From assembly GCA_946493765.1 (NCBI GenBank), contig CAMMAZ010000003.1, positions 50,326 to 114,325 of the forward strand: 64,000 nt of DNA, written 5' to 3'. This stretch comes from an uncultured Clostridia bacterium. GTDB lineage: Bacteria > Bacillota > Clostridia > Oscillospirales > Acutalibacteraceae. Below, piece after piece: positions 27,985 to 37,760 of this stretch (the stretch's first letter is position 1; the number at the start of each line of letters is the position of its first letter). Both the position numbers and the translations under genes were made by a program. A model generated the notes under the pieces. It was not told the DNA's origin. It made no database searches and saw only the letters and a list, made by a program, of their open reading frames with translations.

Positions 27985-29368
27985 ATTCTTCTGCTTCCTT
28001 TCTCAGCGTTTTTCGCATGGCTTCAATTTCATGGCTTACGCAGTCCGGCGCCGGTCCGCCTTTGACCAGCCGCTTTTGCACGCAGGTTTCCAGTGCGATC
28101 GCATCATAGACATCCGGTGCAAAATCCGCACAGATCTTCTGGTACTCTTCAATCGGCAGCGTTTCCAATGTCAGATTCTTTTCAATGCAAAGGGCGACAA
28201 GCTGGCCGACCGCTTTATAAGCGTCGCGAAACGGCAATCCTTTATAGACAAGATAGTCCGCGCAGTCGGTTGCGTTGATGAATCCTTTCGCGGCGGCAGT
28301 GCGCATGTTATCCTTTAAAACGGTCATGGTGTCGAGCATGGCGGCGAAGGTATCCACACAGATCAAAACGGTATCCACCGCGTCGAACACCGCTTCCTTA
28401 TCCTCCTGCATGTCTTTGTTATAGGCCAGCGGGATGCCTTTCATCACGGTGAGCATGCCCATCAGATCGCCGAAAACACGGCCGGATTTGCCGCGGACCA
28501 ATTCCGCGATATCCGGATTCTTTTTCTGCGGCATAATGCTCGACCCTGTTGCAAATGCATCGGATAATTCGATAAATTTGAATTCCCAAGAACACCACAA
28601 AATGATCTCTTCGGAAAAACGGGACAAATGCACCATGAGGATCGACAGTGCCGACAACAGTTCCAAACAAAAATCACGGTCGGAAACCCCGTCCAGGCTG
28701 TTGTTGGTCACACCGTTTAAATGCAGATTTTCCGCTACCTTTTCCCGATCCAGCGGATAAGTCGTTCCCGCCAGCGCACCGGAACCCAAAGGAGATATCG
28801 CCATGCGCTTTTTGCAATCGGACAATCTTTCAAGGTCCCGATGCAGCATTTCGGCATACGCCATCAAATGATGGCCGAATGTGATCGGCTGCGCCCGCTG
28901 CAGATGGGTATAGCCCGGCATGATGGTGTCGGCATGCTGCTGCGCCTGTCTTAAGATCACATCCAGCAGTTTGCAGACGGCATTGTGCAGTTCATCGGTT
29001 TTTCCGATCAAATATAAACGCAGATCCAGCGCGACTTGGTCGTTACGGCTGCGCGCAGTGTGCAGCCGTTTGCCGCTGTCCCCGATCCGTTTTGTCAGCT
29101 CCCCTTCGATAAAGGTGTGGATATCCTCGGCGGTTTTATCGATTTGCAGCGCGCCGCTTTGCAGATCGTCCAGAATGGACTGCAGTCCGTCGATAATTTT
29201 TCTGCTCTCGTCCGGCGAAATGATATTCTGCGCGCCAAGCATTGCGGCATGTGCCATGGAACCTTTGATATCTTCATGCACCATCCGGCAATCGAAAGAA
29301 ATCGAAGAATTGAAATCATTCGTTTTTTGATCGATCTCGGACTGAAAACGTCCCGCCCACAATTTCAT
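27974..29368 (-). CDS. argH: Argininosuccinate lyase
   Basis: It splits argininosuccinate into arginine and fumarate. The 464-residue protein starts MKLWAGRFQ and has the fumarase-superfamily signature GSSIMPQKKNPD with the catalytic serine loop, as well as TARSRNDQVALDLRL. The preferred ATG is ten bases after AAAGGAT; two upstream ATGs overlap that site. It follows argG after about 60 bases that contain a hairpin. Confidence 0.97.
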   Translation of the reverse strand: MKLWAGRFQSEIDQKTNDFNSSISFDCRMVHEDIKGSMAHAAMLGAQNIISPDESRKIIDGLQSILDDLQSGALQIDKTAEDIHTFIEGELTKRIGDSGKRLHTARSRNDQVALDLRLYLIGKTDELHNAVCKLLDVILRQAQQHADTIMPGYTHLQRAQPITFGHHLMAYAEMLHRDLERLSDCKKRMAISPLGSGALAGTTYPLDREKVAENLHLNGVTNNSLDGVSDRDFCLELLSALSILMVHLSRFSEEIILWCSWEFKFIELSDAFATGSSIMPQKKNPDIAELVRGKSGRVFGDLMGMLTVMKGIPLAYNKDMQEDKEAVFDAVDTVLICVDTFAAMLDTMTVLKDNMRTAAAKGFINATDCADYLVYKGLPFRDAYKAVGQLVALCIEKNLTLETLPIEEYQKICADFAPDVYDAIALETCVQKRLVKGGPAPDCVSHEIEAMRKTLRKEAEEYDG

Positions 29369-29395
29369 CTGTGTCATCATCCTTTATATTGCGTT

Positions 29396-29418
29396 AGGGC
29401 CGGTGCAATGCCGGCCCT
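29396..29418 (-). other. Intercistronic hairpin between argG and argH
   Basis: Perfect 8-base arms agggccgg and ccggccct with a seven-base loop. There is no T-run in the direction of transcription, so it is more likely an mRNA stability or processing element than a terminator. Confidence 0.5.
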
Positions 29419-29432
29419 GTTTATCATCGTTT

Positions 29433-30665
29433 TTATTGCTTTTTCCGTTTTGCGTCCAGCTGCGCCTTGACCTTGATCGGCAGGCCAAACAGGTTGATAA
29501 AGCCCGCGGAATCCTTTTGATCATACACATCATCTTCATCGAATGTCGCAACTTCCGGATCATACAGCGAATACGGTGATGTCACGCCGGCATTGATCAT
29601 GTTGCCTTTATACAACTTCAAAGTGACCTCTCCGGTGACCGTTTCCTGCGTTTTATCGACAAACGCGTCCAGCGCTTCTCTGAGCGGCGTGAACCACTGG
29701 CCAAAGTAAACCAGTTCCGCATATTTTTTGGAAACCAGCTCTTTATAATGCTGGGTTTCCCGATCCAGGCAAAGGGTTTCCAAAACGGCATGCGCTTTAT
29801 ACAAAATCGTGCCGCCGGGTGTTTCATAGACCCCTCTGGATTTCATGCCGACCAACCGATTTTCCACCAGATCCGCCAGTCCGATACCGTTTTCACCGCC
29901 GAGCTTATTCAATGTTTTCACGATATCGACAGCGTCCATCTTTTGATCGTCCACCGCAACCGGGATGCCCTTTTCAAATGTGATCTTCACATAGGTCGGA
30001 CGATCCGGCGCCATTTCCGGCGAAACGCTCATTTCCAAAAAGCCCGGTTTATTATATTGCGGTTCGTTGGCCGGATCTTCCAGATCCAGACCTTCGTGGG
30101 ATAAGTGCCAGAGGTTCTTATCCTTGGAATAATTGGTTTCCCTGCTGATCTTCAGCGGAATGTTATGTTTTTCCGCATATTCGATTTCTTCTTCACGACT
30201 CTTGATGTCCCAGATCCGCCAGGGGGCAATGATTTCCATGTCCGGTGCAAATGCTTTGATCGCAAGCTCAAACCGCACCTGATCGTTGCCTTTACCGGTG
30301 CAGCCGTGGCAGATCGCATCGGCGCCCTCGGCTTTTGCGATTTCCACGATCCGTTTGGCGATGATCGGCCGTGCAAAAGAGGTTCCCAAAAGATAATCCC
30401 CCTCATAAACAGCGCCTGCTTTTAAGGTCGGCCAGATATAATCCTCAACGAATTCTTTGTTCAGGTCTTCGATATACAATTTGGAAGCGCCGGTTTTTTT
30501 CGCTTTTTCTTCCAAGCCTTCCAGTTCGGTACCCTGTCCAACATTGCCGGACACCGCGATGACTTCGCAGTTATTATAGTTTTCTTTCAGCCATGGAATA
30601 ATAATTGAGGTATCCAATCCCCCTGAATAAGCCAAAACAACCTTTTTGATTTCTTTTTTTGCCAT
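29433..30665 (-). CDS. argG: Argininosuccinate synthase
   Basis: It joins citrulline and aspartate using ATP. The 410-residue protein starts [20 protein letters not shown] with the N-type pyrophosphatase P-loop SGGLDTS, and has [14 protein letters not shown] near residue 119. It is the first gene of the arginine operon. The ribosome binding site is weak (AAAGGGA at a rather long distance). The leader before it is about 120 bases and has no recognisable T-box. Confidence 0.97.
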   Translation of the reverse strand: MAKKEIKKVVLAYSGGLDTSIIIPWLKENYNNCEVIAVSGNVGQGTELEGLEEKAKKTGASKLYIEDLNKEFVEDYIWPTLKAGAVYEGDYLLGTSFARPIIAKRIVEIAKAEGADAICHGCTGKGNDQVRFELAIKAFAPDMEIIAPWRIWDIKSREEEIEYAEKHNIPLKISRETNYSKDKNLWHLSHEGLDLEDPANEPQYNKPGFLEMSVSPEMAPDRPTYVKITFEKGIPVAVDDQKMDAVDIVKTLNKLGGENGIGLADLVENRLVGMKSRGVYETPGGTILYKAHAVLETLCLDRETQHYKELVSKKYAELVYFGQWFTPLREALDAFVDKTQETVTGEVTLKLYKGNMINAGVTSPYSLYDPEVATFDEDDVYDQKDSAGFINLFGLPIKVKAQLDAKRKKQ

Positions 30666-30794
30666 TGTGATTCAATCCCTTTCGGTTTGTTTTCATTTGT
30701 TCCGGGTCTTAACGGCATGATACTTCTGTCCCGGAAAGCTTTACAAAGCAAGCCCGCCCGCAAAAAGCGCGGCGGTCGCTTCGCCATGTGTTTT

Positions 30795-30822
30795 ATTATA
30801 CACCCCAGAACCCATTTGTCAA
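30795..30822 (-). promoter_or_regulatory. Arginine operon promoter
   Basis: TTGACA (30817-30822) and TATAAT (30795-30800) are separated by 16 bases on the minus strand, both boxes perfect. It drives argGHCJBDF, with a leader of about 120 bases. Confidence 0.85.
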
Positions 30823-30830
30823 GCACAAAA

Positions 30831-30906
30831 TGCATTTTATGCATTTATTTTTGAATATTTTTAAATTTTATGCACCATTACAGCGGTTATTTGTGAATAA
30901 TATGCA
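30831..30906 (-). promoter_or_regulatory. ARG-box-like operator cluster upstream of argG
   Basis: Directly upstream of the -35 box lie tgcattttatgca (30831-30843), an imperfect site at 30852-30873, and tgaataatatgca (30894-30906). These resemble ArgR/AhrC half sites TGAAT or TGCAT in inverted orientation. The spacing between half sites is three bases rather than the four of the E. coli consensus, so the match is suggestive, not certain. Arginine-dependent repression through ArgR is the obvious model. Confidence 0.5.
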
Positions 30907-30907
30907 T

Positions 30908-30940
30908 AAAAATATCCGGCGAATACTCGCCGGATATTTA
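30908..30940 (-). terminator. Terminator of the glgBCD operon
   Basis: Perfect 13-base arms aaatatccggcga (30910-30922) and tcgccggatattt (30927-30939) with a four-base loop; TTTTT is found on the minus strand. It lies 12 bases after glgD. Confidence 0.93.
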
Positions 30941-30951
30941 GGAATCTATTT

Positions 30952-32049
30952 TTAAACGGTAAGTCCTTTTCCGATGACCATCGGGAAGGTTTTGCAGCCC
31001 ATGAGGGTTCTGCCCTCTTTGATGGAAACGTTTTTATCCGCTACCACATAAGACAACTGTGCATTGGCATGGATAACGCCCGACTGCATGATAATGCAGT
31101 TTTCCAGTTTTGCCCCCTTTTCAACGGTGACGCCTCTGAAAATAATGGAATTGTGGACTTCACCCTCGATCACGCAGCCGTCGGCGATGACCGAATCGGC
31201 AACGCCGGAATCGAATCCGTATCTTGAAGGCATATCGTCGCGCAGTTTGGTATAGATCGGCGCATCCATTTTAAACAATTGATCCCGCACGCTTTTATGC
31301 AAAAGATCCATGTTCCCATCAAAATAGCTTTGCATCCCATCGATGATACGAACATAGCCGTCTATACCGAACCCATAATAATTATAGGATTTGACCTGCC
31401 GCTTCAAAACATCTTCGGTTAGATTTGTATAATTATGAACCGCCGCTTCCTTGATCATGGAAATCAGCAATTCCCGGCGGATCAAAAACAGATCGATATA
31501 ACAATTATCTGTTCCGGCCTCTTCTTTGGATGCAATTTCCAGAATTTTATCGCCGTCCATTTTGAGGTATTTGCTGCCTTGCAGCCCTTTTTTATAAGCA
31601 ATGGTAACGTCTGCGTTCAGCGCCAGATGCTGGTCGATCATTGCGTCAAAGTCGACATTCGCAATAATATTCGCATTGGTCAGCACGACATACTCTTCTC
31701 TCGATTTTTCGAGATACTGCATGCAGCCGGACAGCGCGTCGATTCGCCCGGTATATAATCCGGTGCCGCCGAAAACATAAGGTGATAGAATGCTCAGTCC
31801 CCCGTTTTTACGCGCCAGATCCCATGGACGTCCGTTGCCGACATGATCTGCCAACGACTGGTAGTTGCGTTTTGTGATCAGACCGACTTTGGAAATACCC
31901 GCATTGACCATGGAGGAAAGCGAAAAATCAACAAGGCGGTAACGGCAGCCGAACGGAACCGAGCCGATCGCCCGGACGGAAGTTAATTCCGGCAGCATTT
32001 CATCGCCGGAGTTGCAGAAAATCAATCCCAAAATATTTCTCGATTGCAT
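30952..32049 (-). CDS. glgD: GlgD, regulatory-type subunit of glucose-1-phosphate adenylyltransferase
   Basis: A 365-residue GlgC paralogue. It keeps the overall nucleotidyltransferase plus left-handed beta-helix layout (hexapeptide-like repeats after about residue 275), but the N-terminal GGQGSRLG loop of GlgC is replaced by SGDEMLPELTSV, so catalytic activity is doubtful. In Geobacillus the GlgC-GlgD complex is more active than GlgC alone. The gene is 11 bases after glgC; the start follows GGAGG. Confidence 0.93.
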   Translation of the reverse strand: MQSRNILGLIFCNSGDEMLPELTSVRAIGSVPFGCRYRLVDFSLSSMVNAGISKVGLITKRNYQSLADHVGNGRPWDLARKNGGLSILSPYVFGGTGLYTGRIDALSGCMQYLEKSREEYVVLTNANIIANVDFDAMIDQHLALNADVTIAYKKGLQGSKYLKMDGDKILEIASKEEAGTDNCYIDLFLIRRELLISMIKEAAVHNYTNLTEDVLKRQVKSYNYYGFGIDGYVRIIDGMQSYFDGNMDLLHKSVRDQLFKMDAPIYTKLRDDMPSRYGFDSGVADSVIADGCVIEGEVHNSIIFRGVTVEKGAKLENCIIMQSGVIHANAQLSYVVADKNVSIKEGRTLMGCKTFPMVIGKGLTV

Positions 32050-32060
32050 AGTTTTCCTCC

Positions 32061-33260
32061 TTATCCGTTTCCAAGCATGGCTTTTGGCGGGACGATCTCG
32101 CCCTCACCGACAATATAATCCGGTCCGATGGTGACAATTCCCCAGCTTTCCAGATCTTCGCTTTCTTCGGGGCGTCCGCCGATCACTGCATTTTTCTTAA
32201 CAATGGCATTTTCAGCGACGATGGCATACTGCACGACCGCACCGGCTTCGATTTTCGCGCCCGGCATAATCACACTGTCCCGCACGACTGCGCCTTTTTC
32301 AACGGTCGCGCCGGAAAACAACACGGCATCCAGCAATTTTCCGGCGACAAAGCATCCTTCGCTGATCAATGAATTCTGCACTGTCGCGTCTCTGGTGACA
32401 AAATGCGGCGGATAGGCCTGGGTGCGCGCATAGATTTTCCAAGTCGGATCATCCAGCTCCAACGGAATTTTCGGATTTAAAATATCCATATTGGCGTCCC
32501 AGAGGCTGTCGATGGTGCCGACATCCTTCCAATATCCTTCAAACGGATAAGCGAACAGCCGCTTTTGATCCTTTAACATTGCGGGAATGATGTTTTTTCC
32601 AAAATCATTATCAGATTCCGGATTTTGTTCATCCTCGATCAGATATTTTTTCAGCTGCAGCCAATTGAAAACATAAATACCCATCGAGGCCTTGTTGCTT
32701 TTGGGGTGCGGCGGTTTTTCCTCGAATTCATACACACTGTTGTCGTCGTTCGTGTTCATGATACCAAACCGCGGCGCTTCTTCAAACGGCACCTCCAGCA
32801 CTGCGATGGTGCAGTCGGCATTGTGGTTGGCGTGGTATTCGATCATCTCGGCATAGTCCATTTTATAAATGTGATCGCCGGACAAAATCAGGACATATTC
32901 CGGATTATACCGTTCAATAAAGGAAATGTTCTGATAAATGGCGTTGGCTGTGCCCTTATACCAGTCGGTACCCTTGATCTGCTGATAAGGCGGCAGAATA
33001 TGCACGCCGCCGTTCATTCTGTCCAGATCCCAGGGCTGCCCGGAACCTATGTAATCATTGAGAACCAGGGGTTGATACTGGGTCAAAACACCCACAGTAT
33101 CAATCCCTGAATTGACACAGTTGGAAAGCGGAAAATCGATAATCCGGTATTTACCGCCGAAAGGGATGGCGGGTTTGGCGACATTTTTGGTCAGCACACC
33201 GAGTCTGCTGCCCTGTCCCCCGGCCAGCAGCATTGCAACACAATCAGTCTTCTTGGTCAT
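32061..33260 (-). CDS. glgC: Glucose-1-phosphate adenylyltransferase
   Basis: It makes ADP-glucose, the committed step of glycogen synthesis. The 399-residue protein has the catalytic loop [19 protein letters not shown] (about 12-30), [19 protein letters not shown] and [10 protein letters not shown], and a beta-helix C terminus with hexapeptide-like repeats. The ATG at 33258-33260 ([11 protein letters not shown]) follows GAGGAG, while a frame 37 codons longer overlaps glgB and is rejected. It overlaps the glgB end by 17 bases. Confidence 0.95.
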   Translation of the reverse strand: MTKKTDCVAMLLAGGQGSRLGVLTKNVAKPAIPFGGKYRIIDFPLSNCVNSGIDTVGVLTQYQPLVLNDYIGSGQPWDLDRMNGGVHILPPYQQIKGTDWYKGTANAIYQNISFIERYNPEYVLILSGDHIYKMDYAEMIEYHANHNADCTIAVLEVPFEEAPRFGIMNTNDDNSVYEFEEKPPHPKSNKASMGIYVFNWLQLKKYLIEDEQNPESDNDFGKNIIPAMLKDQKRLFAYPFEGYWKDVGTIDSLWDANMDILNPKIPLELDDPTWKIYARTQAYPPHFVTRDATVQNSLISEGCFVAGKLLDAVLFSGATVEKGAVVRDSVIMPGAKIEAGAVVQYAIVAENAIVKKNAVIGGRPEESEDLESWGIVTIGPDYIVGEGEIVPPKAMLGNG

Positions 33261-35244
33261 TGTTTTTGCTCCTCTCGTTTGATTTTGCAGATGCAATGTT
33301 TTTTGCAGTTTTCGGCGCCTGCTGCTTTGCGCTTTTGGGTTTGGGCGGTGTATATTCCAAATACAAAGCACAAAGCGGCGGCAATGTCAGCGCGATACTT
33401 TGATCAAATCCGTGCATACCGTTCTTTTTCGTGCGGTAACTTCGTTTAGAAGAAACGCCGCTGCCGCCGAATTTCACATCGTCGGTATTCAAAAGCACTT
33501 TGTAACTTCCCGCGCGCGGCACGCCGATTTTATAGTCCTCGCGCAAAACGGGAACAAAATTGCACACGATAATAATCTCTTTCCCGTTATCCGCGATCCT
33601 GCGAAACGCAATCACACTCTGGGTGTTATCGTCGCTGGAGATCCACTCAAATCCTTCCCAGGAAAAATCATGTTCCCAAAGCGGCGGCGTTTGCAGATAA
33701 AAGCGATTCAGTTTTTTGACATAATCCTGCATCTTTTTATGCATCTCGAAATCGAGGAGCATCCAGTCCAGTTCTTCTTCATAATTCCATTCTTTGAACT
33801 GCGCGAATTCCTGTCCCATAAATAAAAGTTTTTTGCCGGGATGCGCCATCATATAAGCATAGAACGTGCGCAGGCTGGCAAACTTATCGTTGTATTCGCC
33901 CGGCATTTTTTCAATCAGCGAGCATTTTCCATGCACGACTTCATCGTGCGACATCGGCAGGATGAAGTTTTCGGAAAACGCATAGAAAAAGCTGAAGGTC
34001 AATTTATCATGATTGTTTTTGCGAAACAGCGGGTCCATCGACATGTAGGTTAACATATCGTTCATCCAGCCCATGTTCCATTTGTAATTAAAGCCGAGTC
34101 CGCCGACATCCACCGGTTTAGACACCATTGGCCAGGCTGTGGATTCTTCCGCGATCATCAAAGTGCCCGGATATTCACGGAAAACAGCTTCATTGAGATG
34201 TTTGAAAAACGAAATGGCCTCCAGATTTTCTTTTCCGCCATAGATATTCGGAACCCATTCGCCGTCGCGCCGGCTGTAGTCCAGATAAAGCATGGAGGAA
34301 ACCGCGTCCACCCGCAGACCGTCCACATGGTATTTATCCAGCCAGAACATCGCGTTGGAAATTAAGAAACTGATGACCTCCGGACGGCCCCAGTCGAAGA
34401 CCATTGTCCCCCACTCTTTCATTTCTCCCTTTCTGGGATCCGCATATTCATAGCAGGGCTCACCATCAAAATAGCGCAGGCCGTGTTCATCCCGCGGGAA
34501 ATGCGCCGGCACCCAGTCGACGATCACGCCGATCCCCTTTTGATGGCAGATGTCGACAAACTGCATGAAATCTTTTGGCGTTCCGTAGCGTGAGGTAGGC
34601 GCATAATAACCGGTCACCTGATAGCCCCACGAACCGTCGAACGGGTGCTCGGCCACCGGCATCAGTTCAATATGGGTGTAGCCCATCTCTTTGACATAAT
34701 CCGACAGCTGCTGTGCCAATGTCACATAATCATAGGGGTTACCGTCGGCATACCGTTTCCAGGAGCCGGGATGCACCTCATAAATATTCATCGGGCGGAA
34801 ATAGGACGGCTGTTCTTTCTTCTGCTCTAAATAAACCCCGTCGTTCCACCGATAGCCTTCAATGTCATACAGCTTGGTCGCATTGCCCGGACGGGTTTCA
34901 AAATGAAATCCATATGGGTCGCTTTTCATGATGGTCTGTCCGTTCCGACCGGTAACAGCATACTTATAGCTGCTGTATTCCTCCAGATCAGGAATAAACA
35001 GCTCCCAGATCCCGTTTTCACTGATTTTGTGCATGACGTGCGTGCCATCGTTCCAGTCGTTGAAACTGCCCGCCACACAAACCTTTTTTGCGTTCGGCGC
35101 CCAGACGCGGAAAGTCACCCCGTTTTGTTTGTTCTTTTTTTCAAAATGGGCGCCTAAAAACGAGTAGGCTCGAAAGTTTGCCCCCTGATGAAACAGATAG
35201 ACTGCCGCATCATTCTTTTTTGCTTTCCCATGCAAGCTGGCCAA
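33244..35244 (-). CDS. glgB: 1,4-alpha-glucan branching enzyme
   Basis: It adds alpha-1,6 branches to glycogen. An N-terminal CBM48 domain ([20 protein letters not shown]) is followed by a GH13 barrel with the nucleophile in [16 protein letters not shown], the acid in MIAEEST and the histidine region [11 protein letters not shown], then a beta-sandwich. The open frame has an ATG at 35271, but the promoter at 35284-35312 would leave only about six bases of leader. A TTG at 35242-35244 with AAGGGGG seven bases upstream gives 666 residues and is preferred. Confidence 0.92.
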   Translation of the reverse strand: MASLHGKAKKNDAAVYLFHQGANFRAYSFLGAHFEKKNKQNGVTFRVWAPNAKKVCVAGSFNDWNDGTHVMHKISENGIWELFIPDLEEYSSYKYAVTGRNGQTIMKSDPYGFHFETRPGNATKLYDIEGYRWNDGVYLEQKKEQPSYFRPMNIYEVHPGSWKRYADGNPYDYVTLAQQLSDYVKEMGYTHIELMPVAEHPFDGSWGYQVTGYYAPTSRYGTPKDFMQFVDICHQKGIGVIVDWVPAHFPRDEHGLRYFDGEPCYEYADPRKGEMKEWGTMVFDWGRPEVISFLISNAMFWLDKYHVDGLRVDAVSSMLYLDYSRRDGEWVPNIYGGKENLEAISFFKHLNEAVFREYPGTLMIAEESTAWPMVSKPVDVGGLGFNYKWNMGWMNDMLTYMSMDPLFRKNNHDKLTFSFFYAFSENFILPMSHDEVVHGKCSLIEKMPGEYNDKFASLRTFYAYMMAHPGKKLLFMGQEFAQFKEWNYEEELDWMLLDFEMHKKMQDYVKKLNRFYLQTPPLWEHDFSWEGFEWISSDDNTQSVIAFRRIADNGKEIIIVCNFVPVLREDYKIGVPRAGSYKVLLNTDDVKFGGSGVSSKRSYRTKKNGMHGFDQSIALTLPPLCALYLEYTPPKPKSAKQQAPKTAKNIASAKSNERSKNNDQED

Positions 35245-35283
35245 AGAAAAACCCCCTTCTTGTCTTTGCATCTTCTTTTGTAT

Positions 35284-35312
35284 ATTTTAACAAGTTTCCG
35301 TTTATTTTGCAA
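35284..35312 (-). promoter_or_regulatory. Promoter of the glgBCD operon
   Basis: TTGCAA (35307-35312) and TAAAAT (35284-35289) with a 17-base spacer. It lies in the 144-base gap between nadC and glgB. No terminator was found for the upstream nad transcript, so some read-through may occur. Confidence 0.7.
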
Positions 35313-35415
35313 GTACTTTTTTGTTAAAAATACTTACAAAAAATTGGAACGATTTTTATACATTATTTCACCTAAAGAAGATTATAGTACAAGACCGGGG
35401 GAATTATGCGTCGAA

Positions 35416-36252
35416 TTATTTGATTTTCATAGAAATGTCAAATGCTTTTACAGAGTGGGTTAATGCACCGATGGAAATAATATCGACGCCTGTTTTTGCA
35501 ACCGCCGCAATCGTTTCGTCGGTGATGTTGCCGGAGGCTTCAAACACGGCTTTTCCGTCTGCCATTTGCACGGCTTTTTCCATGTCGGCAACAGACATGT
35601 TATCCAGCATGATCACATCGGCGCCGACCTGCAACGCTTCTTTGACTTCATCAAGATTGCGGGTTTCCACCTCGATTTTGAGCATATGTCCCGCTTTTTC
35701 ACGAAGACGGGTAATTGCATTGGTGATCGAGCCCGCCGCATCGATATGGTTGTCTTTGAGCATTGCGGCGTCGGACAAATTAAACCGGTGGTTTTTGCCG
35801 CCGCCGACCATCACCGCATATTTTTGCAAGGCACGCAGTCCCGGCAGTGTTTTTCTGGTGTCTGCAATGCAGGCTTTGCTGCCCGCACAAAGCGACACCG
35901 CTTTGGCTGTTGCGGTCGCAATCCCCGACATGTGCTGCAAAAGATTCAGCGCGGTGCGTTCACCGCCGAGCAGCGCCGTGGTATGCCCCGTCAATTCAGC
36001 GATGATATCTCCTTTTTTGAGTTGATCGCCGTCGTTTTTATAAATCTTGCTTTTAAAATCTTCATCCAATAATGTAAAAACGCGCAGCGCAACGTCAAGT
36101 CCGCATAAAATGCCGTCCGCTTTGGACAAAAGGACCGCCGTTGACATCTGCTGTTCATCGATGACAAGCGCTGACGATACATCGATATAATTAATATCTT
36201 CATTGATCGCCCGTTTTATAACATCATCCACATAAAATTGATTGATTTTCAT
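35416..36252 (-). CDS. nadC: Nicotinate-nucleotide pyrophosphorylase (carboxylating)
   Basis: It converts quinolinate and PRPP to nicotinate mononucleotide. The 278-residue protein shows IADTRKTLPGLRALQKYAV, GGGKNHRFNLSDAAMLKDNH and the C-terminal VDIISIGALTHSVKAFDISM, all typical of NadC. Its start overlaps the nadB stop (ATGA). The middle gene of the usual set, nadA, is not in the window. Confidence 0.97.
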   Translation of the reverse strand: MKINQFYVDDVIKRAINEDINYIDVSSALVIDEQQMSTAVLLSKADGILCGLDVALRVFTLLDEDFKSKIYKNDGDQLKKGDIIAELTGHTTALLGGERTALNLLQHMSGIATATAKAVSLCAGSKACIADTRKTLPGLRALQKYAVMVGGGKNHRFNLSDAAMLKDNHIDAAGSITNAITRLREKAGHMLKIEVETRNLDEVKEALQVGADVIMLDNMSVADMEKAVQMADGKAVFEASGNITDETIAAVAKTGVDIISIGALTHSVKAFDISMKIK

Positions 36253-37739
36253 CGTTTGATGGCTCCTCTCAATATCAGCGCCGCGACGGTTGCAAGACTT
36301 TTCGCTTCGCTGTAGTCCTTGTCTTTTTTGAAATTATCGTTTTCCAGCCGGCGGCGGATCTGTTCAATGGTTTTGAGCCCTTTTTCCGCAGCCGTGTTGT
36401 CCGGAATGACAAAATGCGATTTTTGCATGATTTCCCGGATCTGTGTGCGCGTGCCTTCCGGCAGCGGCGCAGTGCCGTTGATCAGTTTTGGCGGCAAACC
36501 ATGCACACCGGTAAAGCCGGGCTTTTTGATCCGGCGGTTGATATCCTTTGCAGCGCGCCGGGAAAATACCAGCGCTTCCAAAAGCGAATTGGATGCCAGC
36601 CGGTTTTTGCCGTGCACGCCGGTGTTGGAACACTCCCCGACCGCATAAAGACGGCTGACACCGGTGAAGGAATTCGCATCCACCTCGATGCCGCCCATCA
36701 GATAATGGTGACAGGGGAAAACCGGAATCAGGTCGGTGGTCATATCGACCCCTTCCTCCAGGCACCGCCCATAGATCAGCGGAAAACGCTGTTTTAAAAA
36801 GTCGCTGTCCAGCCGTGTGATATCCAGATAAAATTTATCTGAACCGGTGCGCCGGTATTCCATCATGATCGAATGGGACACTTTGTCCCGCGGCGCCAGT
36901 TCCAGCCGCTGGTCGTAACGATCCATAAACCGTTCATGGTTACAGTTTAAAAGATAAGCGCCTTCCCCTCGCACCGATTCACTGATCAGAAAACGCTCCC
37001 GACCTTCGCTTGCTGCAAACGCGGTGGGATGAAACTGGATATAATCGAGATCCTTGATATTGGCGCCCAATTCATAGGCAATGCGAATACCGTCCCCTGT
37101 GGCGATTTTGGAATTGGTGGTGTATTTATACACCCGCCCGATACCGCCGGTCGCCAATATCACAAAAGATGCGCCGACTTGAACCAGCTCGCCGTCCATC
37201 AAAAGTTCGGCAAAAAAGCCGTTGTCGGCATGAGACATCTGCACACAGGTCGTGTTCTCCACGATTTCCACATTCGGCAGTTCTTTGACTCTTTTTAACA
37301 AAACCGTTGTCAGTTCATCACCGGTCGAATCCCGGTGATGCACGATCCGGTGCCTGCTGTGTCCGCCTTCGAGCGTTTTGTTCAGCGTTCCGTCGGGATT
37401 TTTATCAAAATCGACCCCCATGTTAATGAGATTGCGCACATCGTCCGGTCCTTCTTCAACGAGGATCTTCACCGTTTCCGGCTTGTTGGCGCCGCGACCG
37501 GCAATAAAAGTATCGTCGTAATGCAGCTGATAGCTGTCGTTTTCAAGATCCAGCACCGCCGCGACGCCGCCCTGTGCCAAAGAGCTGTTGGATAATTTCA
37601 GTTCCGCCTTTGAACACAATAGCACGCTTAAACTGCTGTCGAGATTCAGCGCCGCATACAGACCGGACACACCGGTCCCCAATATCAACACATCATATTT
37701 TCCACTGCTCAGTCCCATAACGCACGGCGCGGGGGACAC
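36249..37739 (-). CDS. nadB: L-aspartate oxidase
   Basis: It oxidises aspartate to iminoaspartate for NAD synthesis. The protein has the FAD motif LILGTGVSGLYAALNL near the N terminus, HRIVHHRDSTGDELTTVLL (substrate region) and GECSNTGVHGKNRLASNSL for flavin binding. The start is unclear: an ATG at 37748 directly abuts GGAGG, a GTG at 37737-37739 is ten bases after it, and an ATG at 37718 has no site. The GTG is used here. The region forms a strong hairpin (ggcgcggg / cccgcgcc). Confidence 0.93.
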   Translation of the reverse strand: MSPAPCVMGLSSGKYDVLILGTGVSGLYAALNLDSSLSVLLCSKAELKLSNSSLAQGGVAAVLDLENDSYQLHYDDTFIAGRGANKPETVKILVEEGPDDVRNLINMGVDFDKNPDGTLNKTLEGGHSRHRIVHHRDSTGDELTTVLLKRVKELPNVEIVENTTCVQMSHADNGFFAELLMDGELVQVGASFVILATGGIGRVYKYTTNSKIATGDGIRIAYELGANIKDLDYIQFHPTAFAASEGRERFLISESVRGEGAYLLNCNHERFMDRYDQRLELAPRDKVSHSIMMEYRRTGSDKFYLDITRLDSDFLKQRFPLIYGRCLEEGVDMTTDLIPVFPCHHYLMGGIEVDANSFTGVSRLYAVGECSNTGVHGKNRLASNSLLEALVFSRRAAKDINRRIKKPGFTGVHGLPPKLINGTAPLPEGTRTQIREIMQKSHFVIPDNTAAEKGLKTIEQIRRRLENDNFKKDKDYSEAKSLATVAALILRGAIKR

Positions 37740-37747
37740 CCGCGCCA
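37719..37747 (-). promoter_or_regulatory. GC-rich hairpin over the nadB start
   Basis: The mRNA segment with GGCGCGGG, a short loop and CCCGCGCC directly follows the GGAGG site of nadB and contains the likely GTG start. It may limit translation of nadB. Confidence 0.4.
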
Positions 37748-37760
37748 TACCTCCTTTGAT

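Noticed and set aside
30666..30790. T-box or riboswitch in the argG leader
   Set aside because: I looked for the T-box antiterminator sequence and a terminator; neither is present, only weak stems.
35321..36025. 234-codon plus-strand frame opposite nadC
   Set aside because: nadC is complete and clear on the minus strand; the plus frame is Ser/Thr/Ala-rich without domain signals.
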